Assembly: GCF_018687715.1 (NCBI RefSeq) | Contig: NC_056765.1 | Coordinates: 24,052,394-24,116,393 of the forward strand | Direction: 5' to 3' | DNA length: 64,000 bases | Source of the DNA: Carya illinoinensis | Lineage: Eukaryota; Streptophyta; Magnoliopsida; Fagales; Juglandaceae | Part shown: positions 45,801-56,145 of the stretch, in pieces | Layout of the letters: every line of letters begins with the position of its first letter | How positions within the stretch are numbered: the stretch's first letter is position 1 | Program-made: the position numbers and the translations under genes | Notes under the pieces: model-generated | What the model was told of the DNA's origin: nothing | The model's input: only the letters and a program-made list of their open reading frames with translations | Databases searched by the model: none

Positions 45801-46096
45801 AAAAGGCTGCTAGAATTGTCAAGCACACCAGAGATGGATTCATTGCTGAGGTCCAGACCAATAACACGACCCTCGCTGCAGGTTACGCCTTCCCACGAAC
45901 AGCAATCGGCACTATCATTCCAATGTACCAATTTTGCCGACAAGGCACCGTCAAACACAAGCTTGTTCTTCAACTGAAGCAACGAGGATTGCTCATCACC
46001 AAGACATTGGCCAGACACCACTGACGTACAGACTTCGAGGAAAAGTGAGCATAGAGGTATCAAGGAAAGGCATGAAATCAAGAATAGAATTTTCAT
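42872..46096 (-). CDS. LRR receptor-like protein (Cf/Ve type), interrupted by in-frame TGA
   Basis: The ATG at 46094-46096 opens a single-exon frame of 886 codons to TGA at 43436-43438. The same frame then continues for 187 codons to 42872. A hydrophobic signal peptide covers residues 1 to about 29. An LRRNT_2 cap carries the CCSWEGVTC motif at 65-73. More than twenty plant extracellular LRRs (LxxLxLSxNxLxGxIP) follow, with an island-type segment (YYQDTLKIVSKGLEQQF) before the last repeats. After the TGA come the final LRRs, an acidic/proline C-cap (CEPIPLPPTFGE), a membrane span at about 43010-43072 (LGYVFGFGIFIGPLMFW) and a short basic tail without kinase. This is the layout of RLPs that sense pathogen or development signals at the plasma membrane with SOBIR1-like partners (family knowledge). 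The TGA replaces the conserved Gly of PEELG-ELKLL, probably GGA to TGA. Unless read through, the product would be a secreted LRR fragment. It may be a young pseudogene. Confidence 0.88.
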
Positions 46097-46355
46097 TGTA
46101 GGCTGATCATGAAGAACTAAAGATAAGTTGAGGAACACGATCTTGTTGGCCGATTTGGAGTTTGGGCAACTTAGAACTTTCGATGATAATGTAGCCGCGG
46201 ATCTTTCCGAAACATTGACTGAAAACTGGAATGGATATTTAGGAGGAGCTGGAAAAAGGGGTGGGTTTTCTCTAAAGGTGTGCTTGACTTTTCAAGCACA
46301 TTTAAGATTGTGATTGTGAGATCACTCCACTACTAACATGTTGGCCAGCCCCGCT
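46097..46355 (-). promoter_or_regulatory. Upstream region of the RLP gene
   Basis: This 259-base unique stretch separates the RLP start codon from the duplicated block. No clear TATA box was identified. Any proximal promoter of the minus-strand RLP must lie here or in the duplicated DNA beyond 46356. Confidence 0.35.
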
Positions 46356-46917
46356 ATGATTTTCCTCGTTTTCTCACCATAGCAGGGAGTTTTCTGCATA
46401 GAAAAAAAACTTGTTGGCTTACTTAACACGTTAACGTGTTGATCCTCAATAATGATCAAAAGCTGAGGATGCAATGGTGACTATGTGGTGAACTGACATT
46501 CAAAGAAGTTCAAAGATTTCACAGCTATTATAAGGTGAACCGTATGGGTAGGATTGGGAAAGAAACGGCTCATAAGCTAAGCAAATGATAAAAGGATGTG
46601 GTAGGAATCATTTCTGGAGTTTATGAGGCAAAATTAACTGTGGATGGAGTTTCTGGAAATTGTTTGAACAAGTAATCTCTTTCTATTAAAAAAAAATGAT
46701 ATATTCAGCAATAATTTTGAATTATACAATGTAATATAATCCACACCATCACAATCTTTGAGCTAAATCATGTTTAGCTGCTCACAAACTCTCAAGTTTA
46801 ATTGTTTTCCCAAGTATGTATACAAGCCATCCACAAGCACTCAACTTTAATTTTGGACAACATGAGGATCTAGCCCCATTTGCTTCCTTGTTTTACCAAC
46901 AAAGAGATCCCTGGACT
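46356..46917 (+). repeat. Segmental duplication, copy 2, with fragment of oxidoreductase last exon
   Basis: Matches 836-986 joined to 2106-2529. Small differences include an extra TTTATGAG near 46619 and loss of CGTTTCAGCCAACA near 46430. The right end (about 46849-46917) corresponds to the last 20-odd codons of the oxidoreductase gene and is cut after CTGGACT. The stop region reads AATTTTGGACAAC instead of AATTGTGCACAAC. This gene fragment is dead. Confidence 0.9.
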
Positions 46918-49524
46918 CAAGGACTACAGAACAACGTAATACTGATTCTTCCAATTATATGGCATAGACAGCATTTAATGTTACACAATTTGATTAATAC
47001 TAAAAAAATACTGAAGAGTTAAATGCTAAAAACATCAATCTTTTGACATATTCAAATGCCAATGTTCTGTCAACAGCATGTATGATGAACAGGACCAATA
47101 AGGGGAAAAAGAAAGATATTACAAAGAGTTAACTTGGTAAACCATCAACTTAGACCTATATCCAACACAAAATTGTTCTTAAAAATTTCAAAAGCAAAGT
47201 GTTGCATCCAAGAGAAAATTCTATTTGGATAGGTATTAATATTTATGAAGGCTTCTGACAATAGGTGGCATATAAAAAGATTGTGAAACTTTTGTACAGT
47301 TCTAGCAAATGTTGTATAATGTATACATATAAAAGGAAAACATTGCCAACCATTTCAAACAAAGCTAAAATGACAATCACCAAAAGAGAAGTACCATAAG
47401 GGTTTTTTTTTTTTTTTTGGCAGAAAATCATAACATCAACAGCAAAAATAACGAAAATTAGAAGTTTAAAACAAAAACGAGAAAAATTCATAAATTCCAA
47501 CTATATTGCAATATTTTCCCACCTTGATTTAGCATTCACAAAAGCAAAGTTACTCTACAGCAAAGGAGCTCTAGATTCACAAAAATTGGAAATAGCCAAG
47601 AAGAGAAAAGAGAACAATGAAAAAAGAAACCACCACAATTTTGAATGTAAAAGCCACTGAAACAAACAAACCCTATACCTAAAATCCTAGGGAATCAGAA
47701 TCTATTAGGAGCTAGCCACTTTAAAATAGACCCAAAGAAAGACCCAGTTCACAATTCGATTAAGATAAACCTACCCTGCCTTTACCATGCTTGAAAAATC
47801 TAAAGATGACATTCCATCTCTCAAGGCATAGACTAGCAACCATTTGCAAACCATTTGCTAGAATTCTACGGACTGTTCCAGAGAAACCATACAAGCAAAG
47901 AAGATGAAAATGTGAATTTTGAGCAAAAGGATACCTTTCTTAACTACTTATAAAAAAAAAAAGGATACCTTTCTTAACTTGGATATGCTACTTGTTGGAG
48001 AACCTGCATGTTGGAGAACCTGGCGAAGTCAATGGGCAAAAAACACTATGCTAAACGGTGATTTCGGCGAGTTCCGGTAAGAGAAGGGCGAGAGAGGAGG
48101 AGAGATTAGGGTTTGGAGTCTAGAAGTGAGAGGTATGACGATCAAACTGGGATGGGGCTGGGAGTTTAGTGATACAAAAACTCTACTCGCACCAGGGGTT
48201 GAGGAATTACTGCATGCACATCCATCCATGTGTAAAAATGAAACGGGACGTTTCGTTCAAATTCAGCTAGGTTGAAACGCAGCAAGCTTCGAGAACCCAT
48301 AGATTAGATTCGGGTTTGGGAACAAGCTTCCCCATAGAGAACCACGAAGACGAAACATGAAGATCAGTTACCTCGCATCTTCTTCTTCTCATCTTCTTCT
48401 TTGCATCTTCTTCTCATCTGAAATGCAAATTCGGCTTCGGGAGCAAGCTTCCCCACATCCATGAAGACAAAACACAATGACAGGTTCTTCTCATCTACTG
48501 GTTTGCATCTTCTTCGTCTTTGCTATTTTCCGACCGAGCCGTGCCCCATTGGTAGTGTTTCTTCAACCAATGATTGGTAGTGTTTCTACGCATGCCCTAA
48601 ACCGAATTGAAATCTCCCATTTGTAGTGTTTCTTCAACCCACCATTTCAAAATTCCCAAAATCACCAATTCAAAATTGCACCTGATTTCGAAATTTGGAA
48701 ACCAACCCTAACCCTAAATCTAAATAATGGCATTTGGGCCTGCATGAAATTGAGGAAATATGTTATTGATATGTTTTATGTTCAATCTAAATCTAGTTTA
48801 AATTGTCGAAAATATTTGTTGATGCGTGAAGAGGAAAGCAATAAACAGAGTGCATAAGAAGTATTCGATGAAATGCCTCAAAGAGCTTTCACTTTTCATA
48901 GTGTCACATTTAGACTTATATGTCAATGAGTCTATTTTGAGCTTCCCTTTTTACAAGCATTTGTAGACTTGCACAAGTGTTTAATGTTGTCCATCTCTCA
49001 TAGCTGAATCATCCAAGATGAGCCACTAATTACCAGTTCATCGAAACTCAAAATTACTTGTTTGCAATGGAATTGCTACCTCTACTTTTAGTGGGTCAGT
49101 CACAAAATAAATATAGTTGTGTTATGGTAGATCTTGTACTTATCTTGTGCATGTAGTCTTTTATTTGACTACTTTGGGAAAAATGGCATCATGTCAATTG
49201 CCTATGGGTCACTTTGCATTTTCATTTATCATCAAGTGTGGAGTGGTGGGGGAAGATACAATCCCCTTATTGTAAACAAAAATAAAAGAAAGTAAAGAGC
49301 ATCAAACTTGACCAATTGAAATGATGGTTTTTGTCTTTTCAATTATTATCATGGCTCCTTCCTATTATCTGTAAAGTTTTATTAATGTCTTTAGGCTATA
49401 TGTTCCTATTTCATGAAAGTGAACATTTATGGTAGCAAGCAATTAAAATGACAGTTCATCGGGGTATTTGATTAATATAAGAATATGTGCGGATTAATAT
49501 AAGAATATGCCATCATCCATGACG
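46918..49524. other. Intergenic DNA, no supported gene
   Basis: AT-rich to about 48000 with short A/T runs (47402-47418). At 48290-48480 the words AAGCTTCCCCA and GAAGACRAAACA occur twice, a local imperfect duplication about 150 bases apart. Positions 48360-48420 are rich in CATCTTCTTCTT. A minus-strand frame at 48029-48229 shows no motif. No gene can be supported. Confidence 0.4.
47927..47979 (+). repeat. 19-bp direct repeat around a short poly-A: probable LINE insertion scar
   Basis: AAGGATACCTTTCTTAACT occurs at 47927-47945 and 47961-47979 without mismatch. The 15 bases between them are ACTTAT followed by A residues. A perfect long target duplication around little more than a poly-A tail fits an extremely 5'-truncated LINE insertion. 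Confidence 0.7.
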
Positions 49525-50058
49525 ATGTCTTCTTCATCTTTTGCTAAATGAACTCTGGGTCAACTATTCTATTTCTGTGAGGTTGAAGCCCAACTGAGAT
49601 ACTCAAATATTTCAAGAAATCCTGGACAACCATTCTTAGGTTATCCAAAGTACAACACAGAGGTAACTAAATTCATGTTTAGTTAAATTATTAATATTAT
49701 GTGCACTAATATTTTTCCAAAATATGTATAAAATCCCAGGGATTACCATACTACAAGGATTTCAAGTGGGCAAAGGGGGATTGATATAGAATGTCGGATC
49801 TTTGAGAAACTCACAATAAACCATTAAGAAATGAGAAAGGGCTAAAGAAGATACTCAACGATATCGAAAAGAGGGAGATTAATCTTCATAAGAGAGCGGA
49901 TGAGATTTGAGTTGGTGCTATCCAATAGAAATGCGGAGTTTCTTAAGGAGTTGGTGCTTGTTGTACGTGAAGCTGAAAAAAGACGTTCATGCACACTACT
50001 CCATGTGTATTGGGCTTTTACATTTGTTGTAACATGTTACTTGATAGTCTATAAGTGA
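49525..50058 (+). pseudogene. zf-GRF domain protein with C-terminal membrane span, decayed
   Basis: The ATG at 49525 opens an exon of 46 codons to 49662 with one stop (AAATGA near 49551). The text FCEVEAQLRYSNISRNPGQP then FLGYPKYNTE fits the GRF zinc finger (NPGRxFxxCPxY). A GT-AG intron (49663-49739) preserves frame into GLPYYKDFKWAK, the end of the finger. After further stops and a shift, the text NRNAEFLKELVLVVREAEK and LLHVYWAFTFVVTCYLIVYK ends at about 50058, a coil followed by a membrane span. Expected finger cysteines are replaced (GYPKY for GCPxY, YYK for YCK). The Copia 3' LTR begins 27 bases further on. Small GRF proteins of this layout are plentiful in plant genomes. The function is unknown. 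Confidence 0.65.
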
Positions 50059-50085
50059 TTTTAGATTAGTGTTAGAAGTTAGTTG

Positions 50086-50418
50086 TGTCAAAAGGTCTGA
50101 ATACCTCTTTCCATTGATTTCTTTCATTTATATAGAATAGAGTTACAACAAAGAGCCAGCATGTTCAGCACGATTTCAGCAGTTGATTGCTGCTGTTTAC
50201 ACTGTACACATTGAGTATATACACATTAAGTCAATGGTACAACCACCTATTTCTCTGCCATTCCATCTAGAAATAGAAAGGCCTAAAAGTCCATTTACAG
50301 CCACCCATTTTACACGTTAAGTCAATGGTACAGCCACCCATTTTACATGTTAAGTCAATGGTACAGCCACCTATTTTACATGTTAAGTCAATGGTACAAC
50401 CACCTTATCTTTGTAACA
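50086..50418 (-). repeat. Copia 3' LTR (333 bp)
   Basis: Plus-strand text starts TGTCAAAAGGTCTGAATACC and ends CTTTGTAACA. It contains three copies of a 33-bp unit (ACATGTTAAGTCAATGGTACAGCC core at about 50317, 50350 and 50383) and a diverged fourth at 50233. About 90% or more identical by eye to 58170-58549. Confidence 0.93.
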
Positions 50419-50429
50419 TCCCCCCTCAA
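50419..50429 (-). promoter_or_regulatory. Copia polypurine tract
   Basis: On the minus strand TTGAGGGGGGA lies directly before the 3' LTR. This is the purine run that primes plus-strand DNA synthesis in copia elements. Confidence 0.8.
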
Positions 50430-51789
50430 ATTGATGCTGGTGGATCAATAAGCATCAAGTTGTCAACCAAGAACTGATGCCGATGCTGAGAAAAAGCTTC
50501 AATGAATATGTTTGCAGTTTGGCGTTTAGTGGAAATGTGAGGGAGAGTAATCATATGTTTGTCAAAGGATTCACAAATGAATAGCAATCAACTTCAATAT
50601 GTTTCGTACACTCATGGAAGACAAGATTATCGGCAATTTGAATAGCACCTAGTATTATCAGCATGAAGAGGAGTGGGATGCAGCTGAGGAAAACCAAGTT
50701 CCCCCAATAACCCACGAAGCCATGTCATCTCAGAGCATGCAGAAGACATAGCACGATACTTAGACTCAGTAGAGGGCTTGGAAACTCTGTCTTGCTTCTT
50801 ACTCTTCTAAGAAATGAGTGCATTGCCTAAGAACATGCACCAGCCAATAACAGGATGGCGAGTATCCGCACATCCGGACCAATCAACATCACTATACCCC
50901 ACCAACTGTAAGGAGGATTATTCTTTAGGAAAGAACAATCCGCATGTAGTGGTCCCCTTCAAATATCAGATAATGCGACGAACAGAAGCTAAATGAAGAT
51001 GTCGAGGAGCCTGCATAAATTGACTGACTTGCTACACGGCAAACGAAATGTCAGGACAAGTAATCGTCAAATAGTTCAAACTACCAACAAGCTTCCGATA
51101 CAAAGATGGATCTGATAGAAGTTCCCCTTCTTCCTGACGAAGCTTAAAATTTATCTCCAAGGGAGTAAAAATAGAGTTACCCGATTGGAGACCACCCAAT
51201 GAAATAACATCTTACGTGTATTTGTGCTAGTGTAACAATGTACCAGTTGGAGTAAGATGCACCTCAAGGCCAAGAAAGTACTGCAGAGGACCAAGATCTT
51301 TCATATGAAAAGAGGCATTGAGATGTTGTTGTAATTGCTTAATTAACTCAATATCAGAGCCAGTAATCACAATATCATCAACATATACAAGAAGCAATAC
51401 GATTCCTACAGAAGTCTTACGAAGAAAAAGAGAAGAATCAAATTGACTCTAAGTAAAATGAAAAGTAAGCAGGTTAGAGGGAAATTTGTCAAACCATGCA
51501 CGCAGAGCCTGTTTCAATCCATATAAGGATCGGCGTAGCTGACAAACCTCTGAGAAAAGTGTAGCGAACATGCCGGGAGGTGGGGACATATAGATTTCTT
51601 CCTTCAAATCCCCATGTAGAAAAGCATTCTTCACATCCATCTGCTAGAGAGACCACCCTTATGATGCAGCAAGTGCCAAGATAGTCCGTACAGTAGTCAT
51701 TTTGGCAACAGGTGCAAATGTTTCTTCATAATTAATACCATACTCCTGTCGGTTCCTAAGAACCATGAGACAGGCATTATATGTCTAGT
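50430..51789 (-). pseudogene. Copia RT and RNase H, C-terminal part
   Basis: From 51789 downward: NRQEYGINYEETFAPVAKM (about 51710-51766), QMDVKNAFLHGDLKEEIYM (about 51585-51645), YGLKQALRAWFDKF, the active site VYVDDIVITGSD (about 51350-51385), MKDLGPLQYFLGLEV and the RNase H part with SDVDWSGCADTRH (about 50850-50890) and a LHADN-like end. Stops interrupt it near 51650, 51210 and 51030. YVDD is intact, while the usual YSDADWAG of RNase H reads YSDVDWSG. Confidence 0.9.
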
Positions 51790-51797
51790 GAGCCAAC

Positions 51798-53733
51798 TAG
51801 GGGTGAGTTCGGTCCGGTCCGGTCCAGGGAGGTTTTACGGACCGGACCAGACCTATTCGGTCCAGGGTTTTCCCACCCTAGACCGGACCGAACTCCCTAA
51901 GGTCCCGACCCCATTCGACTTTTTTTTTTAAATCCTATGACATTTTGTTTAATACTTATGTAATTATATTGTGATATATTTAATATATATAGTATACTAT
52001 TATATATATTAATAATAGGCTAATACTATTAGTCTATTAGTATATAGTAAATTAGTAATAGTTATTAATTTATTTGCTATAACTAATAATACACTAGTAC
52101 TAATACTATAACTAATAATTATATGTAATAATAGTAATACTAGTAATATTATATGTAATATACTAGTATTACTATATCTCTTCAAACACCACACATTTAT
52201 TAATACTCTATGTCATACTATATTAAATAATAGTAATACTCTTATTACTAATACTCTATGTAGTTATATTAAATACTATATTACTAATACTCTATATAGT
52301 TATAGTGATTTAATACTAACATATTACATATTAAGTTAATTATACTAATACATTATAAATTTATAAATATATGATATATTATAATTTATACCAGAACTCT
52401 TATAATATGTTAATATATTAATATATACTAGTACTATATATTATAGTTAATAGTTATACATTAAATAGTATAATAATACATTAATACTAAATATATATAG
52501 TTATAGACTTATAATGATTTAGTTATTATTAATTTACGATTAGTTATAGACTATTAGTAAAGTCTATATATTACGAATCCATTATAAGTCTATAACTATA
52601 TATATTTAATATCAATGTATTATTATACTATTTAATGTATAACTATTAACTATAATATATAGTACTAGTATATATTAATATATTAACATATTATAAGAGT
52701 TAGGGTATAAATTAGTATAGTATTACTTATAGTATTAGTATTATAATTTACGATTAGTATAGACTATTAGTATAGTCTATAAATTCTTATAGACTATACT
52801 AATAGTCTATAACTATTAGTAATATATATAGTTATAAACTTATACTAGTATAAGTAATATTAGTTATGCTGAATCAATCAGTTAGTATAACTATCAGTAA
52901 TTTGTATTAAACTATTAGTAATTTAGTATAGCTATATTATATCAGTAGTATTAGTTATGTTGAATCAATCAATTGGTATAACTATTTTCTACATTATTAG
53001 TATTAATAATATTAGTATAGTTATAACCATATATCCTATAATAGACTTAAGAGTCTTAAACTATATAATAGACTAATAGTATTAGTGCAACTATATAACT
53101 ATATATTAATACTAATTATAGTGAAAAGTATAACTATATAATAGTATTAATAGTAGACTAATTGTATAGCTATATATTAGTATTAGTTATATTTTTATAG
53201 TGATTTAGTATATTATAATTTCTATATTATAATTTATACTATAACTCTTATAATATGTTAATATATTAATATATATAGTAGTACTATATATTATAGTTAT
53301 ACATTAAAGAATATAATAATACATTCATACTAAATATATATAGTTATACAATTATACTTATAGTGATTTAGCTATATATTAGTATTAGTATTACTTATAG
53401 TATTTAATATAACTATATAGTCTATATTAATATAAGTATAACTATAGTCTATTATAATATTAGACTATTAGTATTTTTTTTTAATACCATATTAGACTAT
53501 TAGTATTAGTATATTAGTATAAGTAAAACATTATATAATTAATTTATAAAATTATTTATATAAATTATATTTTTTTATTTTTTTCATTCGGTCCGGTCCG
53601 ATCCAGTCCGGAGTGGAAAACCCCTGGACCAAGATCGGACCGAATGACTTCGGTCCTCCTAAAAATGGACCGGACCAGACCGAATCCGGTCCGGTCGGTT
53701 TGGCCGGTCCGGACCGGCCAATTCTCACCCCTA
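51798..53733. mobile_element. Non-autonomous hAT-type element, 1.94 kb, AT-rich palindromic core
   Basis: A perfect 8-bp duplication GAGCCAAC flanks it (51790-51797 and 53734-53741). Ends are TAGGGGTGAG and CTCACCCCTA, extended by GGTCCGGTCC-rich subterminal inverted repeats of about 100 bases on each side. The core (about 51920-53580) is nearly pure A/T without coding capacity. It interrupts the copia RT exactly between KWVYLVKFRAVGS and the LRNRQEYG block, which join again when it is removed. Confidence 0.92.
52382..52714. repeat. Long inverted repeat (135-base arms) in the hAT-type element
   Basis: 52382-52516 and 52581-52714 are near-perfect reverse complements (AACTCTTATAATATGTTAA in the left arm, TTAACATATTATAAGAGTT in the right), with a 64-base spacer that itself contains TAGACTATTAG/AAAGTCTA palindromes. 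A third, direct copy of the arm lies at about 53229-53347. Confidence 0.88.
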
Positions 53734-53741
53734 GAGCCAAC

Positions 53742-54977
53742 AGCTCGAAACTTGACTAAGTATACCCATTTATAACTAATAGGTTTGACATTAAATGGAC
53801 AAATTACAATGTCCTAAGTGTGATTGTCTTGAAGAGTTGGATTTCCTCTTGCATGGCTTGCTGCCAACATGCTTGGGTGGATGCCTGAGTATAAGAGTGA
53901 ACAGAAATAGTGTTGAGAGTGGTAGTAAGCGAGATGTGAGGAAAACCATACCTATCTGGTAGATGTGTAACCAAGGTGGAGTGCCGAGGTATAGGAACAG
54001 CAAAATCCGATGATGGATCAGTGTCTGGAATGGGCATTGAAGGAGGAAGACGACGATGATACACCATACCTGATTGAAATTGCTTAATAAAGGAAAACAC
54101 GTCATCAAAAGTGGGAAGAAGAGTAATAGGAGGATCTGAAATAACATGAGACTGAAATAAATATTGATTTTTGAAAAAAATCACATTCTGTGAGATTCAG
54201 AATTTATTTGCATGAGCATCATAACAAACAATCCTTTCTAAGTAGGACTTTATCCCATAAAGGCACACGTAACAGACTGTGCAGCAAGCTTGTGACACTC
54301 AACAGGGTGGCAGATGAACAAAATAAACACACCCAAAGGTATGAAAAGATTGATACTCAAGAGATATGCTAAATAATCGAAAATAAGGAGAATCATAATC
54401 TAGTGTGTCAGTAGGCAAACGATTGATCAAATAGATAGCAGTAGATAAAGCTTCTACCCAGAACTTCGAAGGTACAGAAGAATCAATCAACAAAGTACAG
54501 ACTACATCTAAGAGATGACGATTCTTACGCTCAGCGACTCCATTTTGTTGAGGAATATAAGGACAAGAACATTGAGAAATGATCCTCTTTTGCTGAAGAA
54601 ACGTTTGAAAAGAATGACATGTACTCCCCCCTGAGTCGGAGCATAAAGTTTTGATAAAAGTGTTGAACTGTGTCTCAACAAGCGCAACAAATTTTTGAAA
54701 GACAGAAAACACGTCAGCTTTAGAACAGAGAAAATGCATCCAAGTGAATCGACTATAATCATCAATAAACGTCATAACCATATTGACCATGAGAAATAAT
54801 AGGACTTACACCCCAAACGTCAATATGCACAATCTCAAAACAGTTAGAAGCACGACTACCATGCGCAGAAAAATGTAAGGTTTTACTTTTACCAAGACGA
54901 CAAGTAGCACAATCAAAAGATACAGGAGCAAAAAAATCTTTATTGCCCAAAAAATCATGTTTCATAAGATGAATCAA
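53742..54977 (-). pseudogene. Copia integrase and RT N-terminal region
   Basis: GAG-pre-integrase text (CATCRLGKSKTLHFSAHGS) at about 54855-54910. The integrase core follows with the DDE residues in TFIDDYSRFTWMH (about 54735-54775), CSDSGG (about 54630-54645) and QQNGVAERKNRHLLD (about 54505-54550). The frame 54299-54790 is still open for 163 codons. After a stop the linker and RT start follow (HASTQACWQQAMQEEIQL-like near 53840-53895, then KWVYLVKFRAVGS next to the hAT insert). Confidence 0.92.
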
Positions 54978-55010
54978 GACAACAGAATTAGGATGACCTA
55001 ATTTCTTATG

Positions 55011-56145
55011 TCAGACTTCATTAGTATTGGTAGTAGCCGTACAAGCAAAAGAAACAACATTAGGAATAAAAAACTGTAAGGGAAAGAAACGTCCTATTTT
55101 AGGCCCCTTCACGATCACCGTCCCCGACACTTGATCCTGCACAAGATCACCACCATAAGAAAAGTGAATATCACAATTATTATCTATCAATTGTCCAACA
55201 GAAATCAAATTGGTAGATAATCCAGGAGAGACAAAAACATCGCAAAATGAAAAGCCCAAATTACCAACAACAGTAATAGGAAGAGTACTGCCGTCAGCGA
55301 TTTGAATAGTTTGCATGTCGCAATACTTACAAACATCATGTAGACCCATCATATTACCAGTTATATGATTAGAAGCGCCTGAATTAACAATCCAATAAGT
55401 TGAGTTAGTACCCGTACCTTATAGGCCTAAGGCCGTAAAAGCATACACAATCATCTGTTGGACCATTGCTAGTATGAGAACAGATGAATTAGGTGGCTCC
55501 GAAGAAGAAGAGAACTGAACAGCAATCTGAAAAGCTTGGGATTGGCAATTCTGAGGCCGTACGCGACAGTCTTTAATGATATGACCCTCTTTCTTGCAGT
55601 AGTTACAAACTTTCTTAGGACAGTTAGGAGCAATATGACCAAATTTTTTGCAACTGAGACATTACAACTTGTTCCTCCCTCTTCCTTGTGCTGCATAAGC
55701 TACATTCATAGTATCAGAAAAGACCTTCTCAGAAGTCATACTCATCTAAGTGGATAAACGTTGTTCTTCACGCAACAAATCTCCCAAACATATATCCAAA
55801 GAAGGAACTGGATTACAGTTCAATAAACCAGCTCGAACGGGCTCAAATTCAGGTCGAAGTTTCATTAAAAACTAATCGCATTGACTCTCAGCATGAACTG
55901 CTTGAAGAGCCACAAGTGCCGTAGGAGGAACCTTAGCATGAATAATGACAGAATATTCGCTCCAAAGGTTAATAAAATCATAATAAAATTACGCAATAGG
56001 TAAATTGCCTTGACTATAATTACTAATTTCCAATTCTAATTAGAACTTCCGAGCACTATGATCTTGGTGGTAAATACGGTGAAGATAATCCCACATAGCC
56101 TGAGCCGTAGTAAAACAACGAAGATTGGTCACAAGGTGAGACTCA
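55011..56145 (-). pseudogene. Copia gag (C-terminal half) and protease
   Basis: Gag text of the UBN2 type runs from 56145 (ESHLVTNLRCFTTAQAMWDYLH) to two CCHC zinc knuckles CLSCKKFGHIAPNC and CNYCKKEGHIIKDC (about 55565-55660). The protease follows with YWIVNSGASNHITG (about 55355-55400). The catalytic Asp of the D-S-G/T-A motif is Asn here (AAT at 55383-55385). Several stops occur, for example TAG near 55667. The gag N-terminus and leader are partly lost where the block at 56146-57776 was inserted. Confidence 0.88.
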
